Part shown: in pieces, positions 22,322 to 32,098 of the stretch
How positions within the stretch are numbered: position 1 is the stretch's first letter
Layout of the letters: every line of letters starts with the position of its first letter
DNA from: Rhynchopus sp. YZ270_cl-10
Lineage: Eukaryota > Euglenozoa > Diplonemea > Diplonemida > Diplonemidae
Direction: 5' to 3'
Length of the DNA: 64,000 bases
Assembly: GCA_964035575.1 (NCBI GenBank)
Contig: OZ037846.1
Span: 833,501-897,500, forward strand
Translations under genes and position numbers: made by a program
Notes under the pieces: model-generated
Database searches by the model: none
What the model was told of the DNA's origin: nothing
The model's input: only the letters and a program-made list of their open reading frames with translations

Positions 22322-22473
22322 GTGCTATTTTCTGCTATTTTCTGCTATTTTCTGCTATTTTCTGCTATTTTCTGCTATTTTCTGCTATTTTCTGCTATTT
22401 TCTGCTATTTTCTGCTATTTTCTGCTATTTTCTGCTATTTTCTGCGATTTTCTGCTATTTTCTGCTATTTTGG
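22322..22473 (+). repeat. 10-bp minisatellite (TTTTCTGCTA)n, about 15 copies
   Basis: Perfect but for one GCGATT variant at 22444. A shorter copy of the same array is at 21150-21205, at the other end of the element. Confidence 0.95.
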
Positions 22474-22621
22474 GGTCGTCAGCCACACCAGGAATTCTTT
22501 TTTTTTCCCCCCTTCTTTTTTCAATACATCTTTTCCGTTTTCTTTCCCCCTCTTTTGATTTGATTGAAAAGAATATCTTAATCACTTTCCCCCTCTTTTT
22601 CCCCCCCTTTTGTTGGACCTA

Positions 22622-22792
22622 CACGGTGGAGTCCGTCCGACTTGGAGTGAGTCAAAAAACAGACTCGCCCCCTGAGTCCTACAGTCGCTCTTCCATAAAA
22701 ATAAAACTCAAGGGGTCCGCTGTCGGACTCAGGGGGTCTGGCTAAAGGTCCGACCCAAAGGCTTCTGCCTTTTTCGGGCGGACTCCACCGTG
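22622..22792. mobile_element. TA-flanked MITE (CACGGTGGAGTCCG ends)
   Basis: CACGGTGGAGTCCGTCCGAC at the left is mirrored by CGGGCGGACTCCACCGTG at the right, with TA outside each end (22620-22621, 22793-22794). 171 bp, non-coding. Related to 56899-57098. Confidence 0.8.
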
Positions 22793-22794
22793 TA

Positions 22795-22897
22795 CAGTAG
22801 GACGCTATATCACGGACGCGTTTTATTACGGGTAACTTAATGGGTGAGTATTGGTGTTGTCCATAATTATGCGTCCTCGTAATATAGCGCCCCACTG
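22795..22897. mobile_element. TA-flanked 103-bp MITE with CAGT ends
   Basis: CAGTAGGACGCTATATCACG is mirrored by CGTAATATAGCGCCCCACTG; TA at 22793-22794 and 22898-22899. CAGT ends with TA duplication are typical of the Tc1/mariner group (established knowledge). It shares its left TA with the element before it. Confidence 0.75.
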
Positions 22898-23496
22898 TAG
22901 AAGAAAGAAGCCTTTTGTCAGTCATCCCACCTCTTTTTTTTTTTAGATGTATGGACACGAAAGGCACATCTTTCAAAAAATTTGCTCTCATTTCTTATGA
23001 TTCAGGGGGTACGGACAACCCGTGGGAGAACCACGGAGAACTGCTAGGGGCTAACAGCCCCCCTTAACTGCCTGGGAAGGAGTAATTCGGACTGTCGGAC
23101 TCTTCTTAATTCTTCGGAATTATGCAAGACCACTGTCCAGCGGGATCAATAGGGACTGCCGCGCTTTGGGGAGAATCACGGAGAATCGGTTTGGTGAGCA
23201 CACCAATTTCCTTTAAATGGAAGTAGTGTCAGGAGGGTTTCAACATCCCGTGGATTGCCTGAGTCGACTGTTGTACAATATGCTTGTTTGCTGGGTATGT
23301 TGGACGTTGGGTCTATCTATAGGGGAGTGATTATTTTTTTGACTGACTCTCAATCGCGTCTCACAGACTGCTGTGTGTCTATGGAGACGATCATAGATCA
23401 CCCAACGTATGCCTTACCAAAATCTTTAAAAAAAAAATGTTGTTTTCGCAGCTTGTTCCCAAGTCTAGCGAGCTTTTTTCATCTGCGTATTTTTCT

Positions 23497-23545
23497 CGGC
23501 ACACTGTCACGAGAGGGCTTTGTATTTCAAGTCACAACTTTCTGA
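23497..23545 (+). repeat. GAGAGGGCTTTGTATTTCAA module, copy upstream of haem gene
   Basis: Contains CACTGTCACGAGAGGGCTTT and TGTATTTCAAGTCAC, a core repeated about nine times in the window; 370 bp upstream of the haem gene start. Confidence 0.7.
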
Positions 23546-23914
23546 TGTGTGTGTGTGTGCACGGCATATTTATCTTTTCAAGTGTTCTTCTTCTGTTTTT
23601 TGCTGTATTTTATTGACAACCTTTCTGTAGTGGTTATATTCACATATTACCTCATTCTGGAAAAAAAAACCCACCCCACCTCTTTTCCTTCTCCTTCTCC
23701 TTCTCCCCTTCCCTTCTCCCCTCTTTTCGTTTACAGCTTGATTTACAACAGAATACCAGACCCCCGCCCCCCCAAACTTTACCTACAGTCTACATACCTC
23801 CACTCTAGGCGTTTATTGCCAAATTTGGTGTGACAGAAAAAAACAACGGTCTCACCGCCCTCCCCCCATCCATCGATAGCAAACAGGAATTATAAATATA
23901 TCACAAAATACGCA

Positions 23915-24979
23915 ATGGCAAAATGGGCGAAAGTCGGTGCCGCAGCGGTTGGTGTTACAGGAGCGATGATTGCACTTTGCAACTACAACAAGCTTTTTGC
24001 TGCGAAGAAGAGTGGGGAGCGCCGTACCATCTACGTGGGTACACGCAAATCACCTCTCGCCATGGTGCAGACAGAGTTTGTCATTAGCGAGCTTCGCAAG
24101 CGCCACCCGCATTTGGAGTTCGAAATCCTGTCTCAGGAGACCAAAGGCGACCGCATCTTGGACGTCCCTCTCGCGAAGATTGGCGACAAAGGGCTCTTCA
24201 CCTCTGAGCTTGAGGCTCGCATGCATAACCACGAAATCGACATTGCAGTACACAGCTGCAAGGATCTCATGACAACCCTCACCCCTGGCCTCTGCATTGG
24301 AGCCTACCTGGAACGCCACCCCCGCGAGGACGTCTTCATCGTGAAGCGGTCTCATCAGGGCCGTTATAAGAGCATCTCTGATTTGCCTGCAGGGAGTGTG
24401 ATTGGGACATCGTCGCTCCGCCGCCGTGCGATGCTTGCGCACAAACACCCGGGGCTTATCTTCAAGGACATCCGAGGCAACATCGGGACCCGCCTGGCCC
24501 GTCTTGACGATGAGGCAAATGGATATGACGCAACCATCCTCGCGCACGCCGGGCTGCTCAGGATGGAGAGCACAGAGTACTCCTCAAGGATCACGCAGGT
24601 GCTGAAGGAGGAGGAGTACATGTATGCTGTGGCGCAGGGGATCCTCGCAGTGGAGTGCAGGGAGGATGACAAATGGCTTCTCGAAACCGTGTTGGGGCCG
24701 TTGAACCACAAAGACACACAGCACGAAGCCGAGGCAGAGCGTGGTTTGCTCCGTGGATTGGAGGGGGGGTGCCATGTGCCGCTTTCCTGCAGGTGTACCC
24801 GTGAAAATGGGCGTATCCTTCTTGAAGGTGCAGTGCTCGCCCTGGATGGGACGGAATGTGTGCGCGACTCCTTCTCTGGTTCGGAAAACGCAGCGACTGC
24901 GATTGGACACGAGCTCTCTCACCGTCTCAGCACGCAGGGAGGGAAAGAACTGTTGGAGCGTCTGCACACTGATAAATAG
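23915..24979 (+). CDS. HMBS: Hydroxymethylbilane synthase (porphobilinogen deaminase)
   Basis: 354 residues. The enzyme joins four porphobilinogen units into hydroxymethylbilane, the third step from aminolevulinate to haem. Visible family marks: the N-terminal TRKSPLAMVQTEFV (43-56), QETKGDR (74-80), HSCKDLMT (113-120, usually HSLKDLPT; substrate Lys116 kept), GTSSLRRRA (164-172), RGNIGTRL (187-194), AQGILAVECR (240-249), and Cys286 in GGCHVPL, which carries the dipyrromethane cofactor. Length is normal apart from an N-terminal extension of about 35 residues with a hydrophobic stretch (VGAAAVGVTGAMIAL), a likely membrane anchor or organelle signal. No intron. The start follows an AG at 23879-23880. 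Upstream is a long pyrimidine tract, consistent with trans-splicing. Housekeeping gene; catalytic residues look intact. Confidence 0.97.
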   Translation: MAKWAKVGAAAVGVTGAMIALCNYNKLFAAKKSGERRTIYVGTRKSPLAMVQTEFVISELRKRHPHLEFEILSQETKGDRILDVPLAKIGDKGLFTSELEARMHNHEIDIAVHSCKDLMTTLTPGLCIGAYLERHPREDVFIVKRSHQGRYKSISDLPAGSVIGTSSLRRRAMLAHKHPGLIFKDIRGNIGTRLARLDDEANGYDATILAHAGLLRMESTEYSSRITQVLKEEEYMYAVAQGILAVECREDDKWLLETVLGPLNHKDTQHEAEAERGLLRGLEGGCHVPLSCRCTRENGRILLEGAVLALDGTECVRDSFSGSENAATAIGHELSHRLSTQGGKELLERLHTDK

Positions 24980-25159
24980 AGAAATTTTGATTTTTTCTTT
25001 TCTTTTTTTTCTTTTTTTTTGGGGGAAAAAAACTACCGTAGTGACAGTTGATGCATCTTTAATAGCCGTAAAATTATTTCCTCAAGCCAAAATCCTTCTA
25101 GGAGCGGAGTTTTAAGAATGCCATAATTGACGTCTGGAAATAATTGCAGTGGAGGTATT

Positions 25160-25250
25160 TTAGCCGGGTTTCCCACACAAAAAATAATTACCGTGTAATT
25201 ATAGGAAATAATTACACGGTAATTATTTTTTGTGTGGGAAACCCGGCTAA
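25160..25250. repeat. Perfect foldback, 42-bp arms
   Basis: TTAGCCGGGTTTCCCACACA ... is followed after a 7-base loop by its exact mirror ending TGTGTGGGAAACCCGGCTAA. A very stable hairpin if single-stranded. Confidence 0.9.
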
Positions 25251-25735
25251 AAAAAAAATCGCGATTTTTTTTCTTTTTTTCTTTTGTGAACACCCCGGGT
25301 TTGATACCTGTACCGCAGGCATTCCTCTGAGTCTAACGATTGATAATCAGAGCTCGGTTTGTTGTCAAAGACATCTTCCACCATGCATTGAGGAGGGTAA
25401 GACAGTGGTCGCAGTTTGTACTTGATAGCATTACAACATTTAACTTCTCCACGGGGGTCTTGGGCCGTTCACTCGGTTATACCTTGACCAGCGGAAGAGG
25501 CCTTTTTGGTCTCTAGAATATCCGGTATTCCCGAACGGAGGCACACTTTGTGTGTTACTACGACCTGGCAACTTCCAGCAGTAGGTTAAGTAATGCTTTC
25601 TTGTAAATTGTTGGATCATTTATCTCCTCAGTGCATGAATGCCCCACGTGACTGGACACTTTTGTGTTTGTCAAGTGGACTGTCTGGTCACTTCTCAGTG
25701 ACTGGCGGGTTGGCTGTGGTTGCCCTGTCACGACT

Positions 25736-26020
25736 TACCTGTGTACCTGTGTACCTGTGTACCTGTGTACCTGTGTACCTGTGTACCTGTGTACCTGTGT
25801 ACCTGTGTACCTGTGTACCTGTGTACCTGTGTACCTGTGTACCTGTGTACCTGTGTACCTGTGTACCTGTGTACCTGTGTACCTGTGTACCTGTGTACCT
25901 GTGTACCTGTGTACCTGTGTACCTGTGTACCTGTGTACCTGTGTACCTGTGTACCTGTGTACCTGTGTACCTGTGTACCTGTGTACCTGTGTACCTGTGT
26001 ACCTGTGTACCTGTGTACCT
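25736..26020 (-). repeat. 8-bp minisatellite (ACAGGTAC)n, about 35 copies
   Basis: On the plus strand it reads TACCTGTG repeated; read in the orientation of the first element the unit is ACAGGTAC, one base different from CCAGGTAC at 7432-7795. The array is uniform. Frames across it are artefacts of the stop-free unit. Confidence 0.95.
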
Positions 26021-26138
26021 GGGTGACTGGGTACGTACCTGGGTAAATGTGACCAGGTGACCTGGTCAGACCTCTGACCAGCGCACCGTGACAGCACAGG
26101 CTGCCGAAAACGGATTTTGGCTTTCGGAAATAATTTTA

Positions 26139-26320
26139 CGGCAATTAAATATCAAATTCCATGCAATTATTTCACAGAAAATTGCACTCGGAGGTGTATT
26201 TTTCACTCGTTTTGTTAATTGCACTCGCTGCGCTCGTGCAATTAACCACTCGTGAAAAAAACACCTCCTCGTAGCAATTATGGTGAAATAATTGCATAGT
26301 AATTAAATACTATTTTTAAT
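26139..26320. repeat. Imperfect foldback around a GC palindrome
   Basis: The arms contain GAGGTGTATTTTTCACTCG and its mirror CGAGTGAAAAAAACACCTC, around CACTCGCTGCGCTCGTGC. The outer parts are AT-rich (CAATTATTTCAC, GTGAAATAATTGC). Confidence 0.7.
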
Positions 26321-26559
26321 AGGTACACCGTAGCGTGAGGGCTTTGTCTTCCGAGTCAACTTTTGAAAGTTAGCCCCCCCTGTTGGGTGGTGTTGGGTAG
26401 TAGAATTTGATGAGGGTTGTTGATGCAACTAAAAAAATAGGGGGGTTCGGGTCTCATTTTTTGTGCCCTTTTTTTAAAGGGATTTCTGGTGGATATTGTG
26501 CTTTTTATATTTTGTGTGTGTGTTTTTTTTTTACAGAACATCTTTTAGTTGTCAGAACT

Positions 26560-26745
26560 AAAAAAGATTTGAGGCAGCGCTTTTGGGCAAAGAAAAACGG
26601 AAAACAAAAAAAAAGCATGCTTTTGTAATTTGTCTGTTTTGATTCACTTTGATTCACAAACACCAATTGCAGTTTCACACTTTTTTTCACTTTTTTTTTG
26701 TTACGCCCAGCTTTGAGCGCACAAACAAAGACCCGATCTTTTTTT
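26560..26745 (+). repeat. Composite dispersed repeat, divergent copy
   Basis: Starts near GAGGCAGCGCTTTTGGGC and ends GCTTTGAGCGCACAAACAAA then GACCCGATC. The same start and end occur at 40470-40705 and 51637-51802; the end alone is on the minus strand at 31757-31795. Confidence 0.6.
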
Positions 26746-27499
26746 TAAGGTGACTAAGCACGAGAGGCTTAGGGTCATCTTATAAACTTTTCTTTTCTTT
26801 TTTTTTAATGTGTATTTTTTGTAACGCATAACTAGCCTTTTGGGTGGGTTCACATGGGGTATATCATTCACTTTGGTGGACGAATTATTGATGCAACTGA
26901 TTTTTTTTTTCTTACCCACCAAGGGTCGACATGAAGGAGATGGTCTTGTTTAAAAAGTATAGTGGAGTTCATCCTCGGGTGTCTACACTAATACAACCAA
27001 GTTTTCAAAAAGTAAGAGAAAACCGAATGGAGCAGGAACATTGTGAATGCAACAATCTTTTTTTTCTTCTTCCTGCACGAAAAAAAAGAATGCGAAGGCA
27101 ATTTGTAGTGCGGTGGGTCTGTTTTTTGATGAGAGGATCTTTATTCCCCCCCCTATTTTGTAGGTACACTGTCACGAGAGGGCTTTGTCTTTCAAATCAC
27201 ATTTGTCTCCCCCCCCTCCCCACTGCTTACGGTTTTTTTTTACGTTATTTTTCTTTTACTTTGACTTCCTCAAAAAGACCCATCCACCCTCTCTCTCTCT
27301 CTTCTGCCATATTAACTGATAGAGTACGCAAGGGAATGTCCTTCTTGCCACCCCGCCTACCTCTCTGTATCACCTTACCCGCGTGTCGTTGTTTCTGTGT
27401 GTGTACAAAAAGAAAACGCGCTGCGGTACCCCCACGCGGCCGGAAGCTATGGAAGCGAAGAAAAAAGCACACCCTTTACGCCCATTTTTATCAGATGTA

Positions 27500-27590
27500 A
27501 ACTATGAAATGGATCTAGGGTCCACCACGGTCCAAGGTACACTGTTCACGAGAGGTCTTTGTATTTCAACTCTACCTTTTATATTTTTTT
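27500..27590 (+). repeat. GAGAGGGCTTTGTATTTCAA module, extended copy
   Basis: GGGTCCACCACGGTCCAAGG then TACACTGTTCACGAGAGGTC and TTTGTATTTCAACTC, passing into a T-rich tract. A core-only copy sits at 27163-27205. Confidence 0.7.
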
Positions 27591-27639
27591 AAACCCCACT
27601 AACATCCACAACCCTCCATTCCCTCTCGCCCCTCCCCCC

Positions 27640-28045
27640 CCAGGGTGCGTAATAAGGAAGGTGGCCTGGGGTCTGGGGTCTGGGCTTTTGGGTTTTGGGG
27701 GGGTTTTTATGGTAATTTTTGTCATTTACCCTTGTATTGGGTATGGGTTCATATTTTGTGAAAATTTTAGTCATTAAAATTTTGTCCATTTTTCTGTATA
27801 TACCCCACCACAGAACGGGCGGATTCCGGAAATGCAAATGCCGATGTTTTCGGGCATTTTCATGTTTTCAGCATCAGGGAGAGAAAATCTGGGTTGTGGT
27901 ATTTACCTTGGCCCTCTTTACCCTACATGGATTTTGACCAAAACCAAGAACTTGTCCATTTCAGCAAATTGACCCCACCACAGAACGGACGGATTCCGAA
28001 AATGCAAATGCCGGTGTTTTCGGGCATTTTCATGTTTTCAGCATC
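27640..28045 (+). repeat. Dispersed block with tandem 130-bp units; inverted relative of 29930-30400
   Basis: Two units carry CCCCACCACAGAACGG(G/A)CGG then ATTCCGGAAATGCAAATGCC and TTTTCGGGCATTTTCATG. The same sequence on the opposite strand lies at about 30130-30400, so the gene at 28840 is bracketed by inverted copies. A fragment with GGGTCTGGGGTCTGGGCTTT occurs at 27668 and again at 28722. Confidence 0.65.
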
Positions 28046-28047
28046 CG

Positions 28048-28499
28048 GGGCCGGGGCCAGGGCCGGGGCCAGGGCCGGGGCCAGGGCCGGGGCCAGGGCC
28101 GGGGCCAGGGCCGGGGCCAGGGCCGGGGCCAGGGCCGGGGCCAGGGCCGGGGCCAGGGCCGGGGCCAGGGCCGGGGCCAGGGCCGGGGCCAGGGCCGGGG
28201 CCAGGGCCGGGGCCAGGGCCGGGGCCAGGGCCGGGGCCGGGGCCGGGGCCGGGGCCGGGGCCGGGGCCGGGGCCGGGGCCGGGGCCGGGGCCGGGGCCGG
28301 GGCCGGGGCCGGGGCCGGGGCCGGGGCCGGGGCCGGGGCCGGGGCCGGGGCCGGGGCCGGGGCCGGGGCCGGGGCCGGGGCCGGGGCCGGGGCCGGGGCC
28401 GGGGCCGGGGCCGGGGCCGGGGCCGGGGCCGGGGCCGGGGCCGGGGCCGGGGCCGGGGCCGGGGCCGGGGCCGGGGCCGGGGCCGGGGCCGGGGCCGGG
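28048..28499 (+). repeat. GGGGCCAGGGCC then (GGGGCC)n array
   Basis: About 15 copies of a 12-bp unit (GGGGCCAGGGCC) run into about 44 uninterrupted GGGGCC hexamers. The boundary near 28231 shows that the array is two phases of one expansion. Only G and C with occasional A; likely G-quadruplex-forming on the plus strand. Confidence 0.95.
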
Positions 28500-28839
28500 A
28501 CTACTGAGTTATACCCCGTGTGACCCTTTTCGAGATGGGGCCCCGGAAAAGCACACGTAAAACTGTACCCAAGAAAAGTCGTGAAAATTTAAACACCGAA
28601 AAACTTGTCCATTTTTTCAGAATGGCCCCACCACTTTCTGGGTGGACTCCGGAAACGCCGAAAAACGGGGTTTTGGGTGCAGTACTACCCCATCCCCTTA
28701 TTACGCACTAGGTTGTGGCCGGGGGTCTGGGGTCTGGGCTTTTTGGGCCGAAAACCCCCCTTTTTTATTACTCAGGCTGTCCCCCCCTCCCCCCACAAAC
28801 CAATCTCTAGCAAAAAAAAAATACCAAATATACCATACC

Positions 28840-29688
28840 ATGGCATGGCGTAGATATGCGGCAACGAGTGTAGGTGTTGTTGGAGGAGGGAGTTTGGTGT
28901 TTCTTCAACGGGACAGCCGCACATGCACCCCTGTTGTCAAGACTGCCGACGCCTTCTGCCCCTGCTCAACCACCGCACTTCTCTGCGCTGCCGCCAGCAC
29001 CGGCGTCGCTGCCAAACTTTTCTACTCCTACTGCGAACGCGTTTTAATCGAACAAGGCATCACCCTTCTACAACATATGGCAGAAGAAGGGGACCACGAC
29101 GCACGCTTTGCCATTGCGTGCATGATCCTTCAGTCAGGAGGCGTGGAAATGGCCAAACCCCATATGGTACGTTGCCTGAACTCCCCTGACTGCGCAGCGT
29201 TTTGCGCACTGCAGTACACCGACATCCCTGAGGCACAACGCAACGAGATGCTCATATCCGCCAAGGAGCAGATTGCGAATGACTTAAAGATGTATGCGCA
29301 GGCTTTGGGTGATGAGACTTCGTATTTGCCACCGACGCCTCCGGGGGCAAGGTCAGAGGATATGGACGAAGACGATAGAACGATCATGCAGCATGTGAGT
29401 CAGGAGTACATCAGGCAGACAGTGTCCGACACAGCGGCGCGGTTGTTGGATTCTGACTTCGCAGCCCTCTCGGATGAGGCTAGAGATGCAGCGTTGTTCG
29501 TCTGTGCGTCGCGGGGTATAACGTCGTTTTATGGCCTGTTAGCGCAGGAGGCCTTCGCAAAAGGCGACATGAAGCACGCAGACGAGTACAGCCTCGCCAT
29601 GCTCCGCCCCACAGCAAACCCAGCGCTCACAGCGCACCTCAAGGAGCTCTTTATCAGTGCGATTCAAAACCCGTCGTTTCCAGTATGA
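28840..29688 (+). CDS. N-terminally anchored alpha-helical protein, function unknown
   Basis: 282 residues from the ATG at 28840, which follows an AG (28809-28810) and a pyrimidine stretch; the frame is open further upstream but only through repeat DNA. The N terminus has a short hydrophobic stretch (SVGVVGGGSLVFL) as in the haem enzyme and the HAD phosphatase here. A second weakly hydrophobic region runs around residues 45-70. The rest is helical, with pieces that resemble TPR or Sel1-type repeats (EEGDHDARFAIACMILQSGG; QEAFAKGDMKHADEYSLAML), an acidic turn (SEDMDEDDR), and no catalytic motif. Codon use is like the neighbouring genes and unlike the surrounding repeats, so I believe the gene is real. 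It may be an organelle membrane protein; unproven. Confidence 0.75.
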   Translation: MAWRRYAATSVGVVGGGSLVFLQRDSRTCTPVVKTADAFCPCSTTALLCAAASTGVAAKLFYSYCERVLIEQGITLLQHMAEEGDHDARFAIACMILQSGGVEMAKPHMVRCLNSPDCAAFCALQYTDIPEAQRNEMLISAKEQIANDLKMYAQALGDETSYLPPTPPGARSEDMDEDDRTIMQHVSQEYIRQTVSDTAARLLDSDFAALSDEARDAALFVCASRGITSFYGLLAQEAFAKGDMKHADEYSLAMLRPTANPALTAHLKELFISAIQNPSFPV

Positions 29689-31525
29689 GAGGGGGCACCC
29701 CCCCCACATCCCGCTCCCCGGTTTTTGGAATTCTGAAAAAAAATACTGATCAGGGTACTCACACTTTTTCTTTTGTTTCTTGTCCTTGGGTTTCCCAAAA
29801 ATCCGAGCGGGCGGGCGGGAAAAAAAAAGTGAAGCAAAAAAAAAAAAAGTGGAGGAAAAAAAAAAGTGAAGGGGGGAAAAAACCCTGTGCGGTATTTTTC
29901 CGCCCAAGAGGGCGTTTTGTTGCAGTTCCGAGCCAATCCCGGCTTGTGGTGGGGGATATTCGGAAAAATGGACAAAATTTCAGTGACTTAAATTTTCGTA
30001 CAATATGAACCCATACTCGTAAACAAGAGTCATTTTCAGTCTAATTCTGGAAATTTACCGGAAAATTCGGAAAATTCCGACATTTGGAAGCAACTTAGCA
30101 AGTTTTTCCCCTGAAAAAAGTGAGTTTTCAGCCCAAAACGTACCACGGTTGGCATTTCCGGAACCCGTCCGCGCTGTGGTGGCCAGGGTGGGGTCGCTTT
30201 ACCGAAATGGCCAAATTCTTGGTTTTGGTCAAAATCCATGTAGGGAAATCCCAAATCCAGATTTTCTCTCCCCGATCCTGACGTCTGAAAACACGAAGTG
30301 ACCGAAAACACCGGCATTTGCATTTCCGGAATCCGTCCGTTGTGTGGTGGGGTCAATTTGCCAAAATGGACAAGTTTTTGGTTTTGGTCAAAACCCGTCA
30401 GTGTAAGGTAAAGGGGGGCCAAGTGTTCGCCTGTAGAACTGGTAGAAAACAGGCAGCGCCGCAGGCGCACGTTACCAACTTTTTTACTCGTACCATTTTC
30501 TTTTGATTGCTCTCCACCGTGGGGCTCAGATTGGAGCGTGCAGTTCTCTACCTTGTGGGGATGTTGCAGTAGTCAGCAACACAGCGCCGCAGGCGCACGG
30601 TACGCTACTTTTTTTCTTTTTTGAAAACTTGGTTGTATTAGTGTAGACACCCGAGGATGAACTCCACTACTTGCCCGGCTACAACGTGCCAAATGCTCTG
30701 GTCACATGACCACGGGGGGTCATGCGGAGTCATCTACAACCTCCAAACCCCATTTTTCTCGGGGGTCACCATGTACCCCCGAACTCTGTGAAAATCCGGA
30801 TTTTTCTGGAAAAAATAATGGGGTGGACATGGTCCCACCCCGGTCCACCTTGGTGGAAACCCTGTACACTTTTTTTTTTTTTGCCCACTTTTTTTTTTTT
30901 TTCCTCCCTGAAAAATCCGAGCGGGCGGGGACAAGAAACAAAAGAAAAAGTGAGAGTACCCTCACCCCATAAAAAGTTTGTCCTTATAAGAATACTTATA
31001 TCTTTTGCGGGTACTAAAATTGCATTTTTCAGGGGGGGAAACAAAAGCCAACTATTTTTTTTTCTCGTGTTTTTTTTTAAATGTCACCTCATGAAGGAGG
31101 AAATAGAAGGCATTTTGAACATACCCTTGCGGTTCTAGGGACGAACTAAACCGCGCTGCAGAGCCACGCCTCACCAAACAGGTCGAGGTGTTGTGCGTTT
31201 CACCACAACCTCTCCCATGGGTTTTATCGTGTGATGAGTGTTAAGTTTCGATTTCCACTTTCTTCATTAACCACCGCTAAAAAAACACTGTGAATGTATG
31301 GGCCTATTTTCAAACACCCCCACCACCACAAACAGGAAGAGGTGCGTGCCCCCTTTGCGAACGAGATGATCGCCTGGTGGGTGTTGCAGCACAGCGCTGC
31401 CACAGTCAATCTGTGTATGTGCCCCTCTCCCCCTCCCTCATGTACCTCACGGCATTAGCGACCTTGTACCGACAACCCCCTTTGCGCAGCAGCTGTGCAG
31501 CCCCCCCCCCCTTTTTTTTATACAA

Positions 31526-31754
31526 CACGACGGTGAAGTATAGTACATTACAAGTGAAGTTACATGTAACGTTACAAGTGAAAAACCGTTACAAGTGAGT
31601 TACAAGTGAGTTACAAGTGGGATACATGAATTACAGGCAAAATCAGGTTGTAACTGGTGGGTTACAAGTGAGTTACAAGTGAGTTACATGTAACAAAAGT
31701 TACATGTAACTCACTTGTAACTCCACTTGTAACACCCGTTACTTCACCGTCGTG
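31526..31754. mobile_element. 229-bp MITE, identical to 57216-57444
   Basis: Ends CACGACGGTGAAGTA and TACTTCACCGTCGTG. The inside is made of TTACAAGTGAG-type short repeats in both orientations. By eye every base matches the copy at 57216-57444. Flanked here by AA on both sides rather than TA. The ends resemble those of the 4.1-kb element (CACGACGTTGAAGTAA). Confidence 0.85.
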
Positions 31755-32098
31755 AAGAAAGATCGGGTCTTTTGTTTGTGCGCTCAAAGCCGGGTATACA
31801 AGACATGTGTGCAGGGATGCGTTCAAGAATTAAACTCTTCCCCCCAAACCCCCTTTCATCTCTAGTTTTCTTTATCCAAACGTTGAGTGGACGCGTAATA
31901 ATTTTTACATTGACCATACCAACCAAAGCCCTAAGCAGAGAGGCTTAGTATTTTATCTCAGGACGGCTCTCTTCTGTCACGCAATATTTTGCTTTTGTTT
32001 TTGTTTTTTTTTTCCCAATGATCCTCGATGAGAGAAAGCGGCTACAGAGCACATCTAGATGTTAACCTACAGAACCTACAGAAAATGTACCTAGAACT

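Larger units (their letters stand above)
21126..22490. mobile_element. Inverted-repeat element with 5-bp target duplication carrying three satellite arrays
   Basis: Left end TGGTGTGGCTGA, right end TCAGCCACACCA, GGAAT on both outer sides (21121-21125 and 22491-22495). Just inside both ends are runs of the 10-bp unit TTTTCTGCTA (about 5 on the left, about 15 on the right). In the middle is the 7-bp satellite 21401-22199. No gene. Same family as 6348-6407 and 58604-58747. Confidence 0.7.
18264..23914. other. Intergenic, dense mobile elements, no confident gene
   Basis: Apart from the elements listed separately (18583-20471, 18684-19738, 21126-22490, 22622-22792, 22795-22897), this stretch holds: the unoccupied paralogue of the 4.1-kb transposon target (20761-20895), a (CT)n run near 20555, a copy of the GAGAGGGCTTTGTATTTCAA module at 23497-23545, and a long pyrimidine tract (23660-23730) ahead of the haem gene. 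Confidence 0.6.
25053..26150. repeat. Inverted second copy of the satellite-bearing element, with inverted flanks
   Basis: The body at about 25365-26095 is the reverse complement of 7407-8205. Outside it, 25060-25105 and 26105-26150 are inverted copies of each other (GGATTTTGGCTTTCGGAAAT on the right, its mirror with few changes on the left). This suggests a larger inverted-repeat element containing a foldback (25160-25250), the body and its array. Confidence 0.6.
24980..28839. other. Intergenic, satellite-bearing element, foldbacks, GGGGCC tract
   Basis: No gene. Besides the listed elements, there is a copy of a repeat end (AGTGGAGTTCATCCTCGGGT then ACACTAATACAACCAAG) at 26959-27010. Copies or fragments of the same lie at 30624-30672 (minus), 45760-45795, 49264-49315 and 52732-52775. 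The module GGTGACTAAGCACGAGAGGC at 26751 recurs at 56446 and 58062. Confidence 0.6.

Noticed and set aside
21302-22745. Frames of 268-454 residues over the CTGTGTA array
   Set aside because: Same reason with a 7-bp unit; all six frames are about equally open.
27894-28523. 209-residue GARA/GAGA frame
   Set aside because: Product of the GGGGCC tract; nothing coding on either side.
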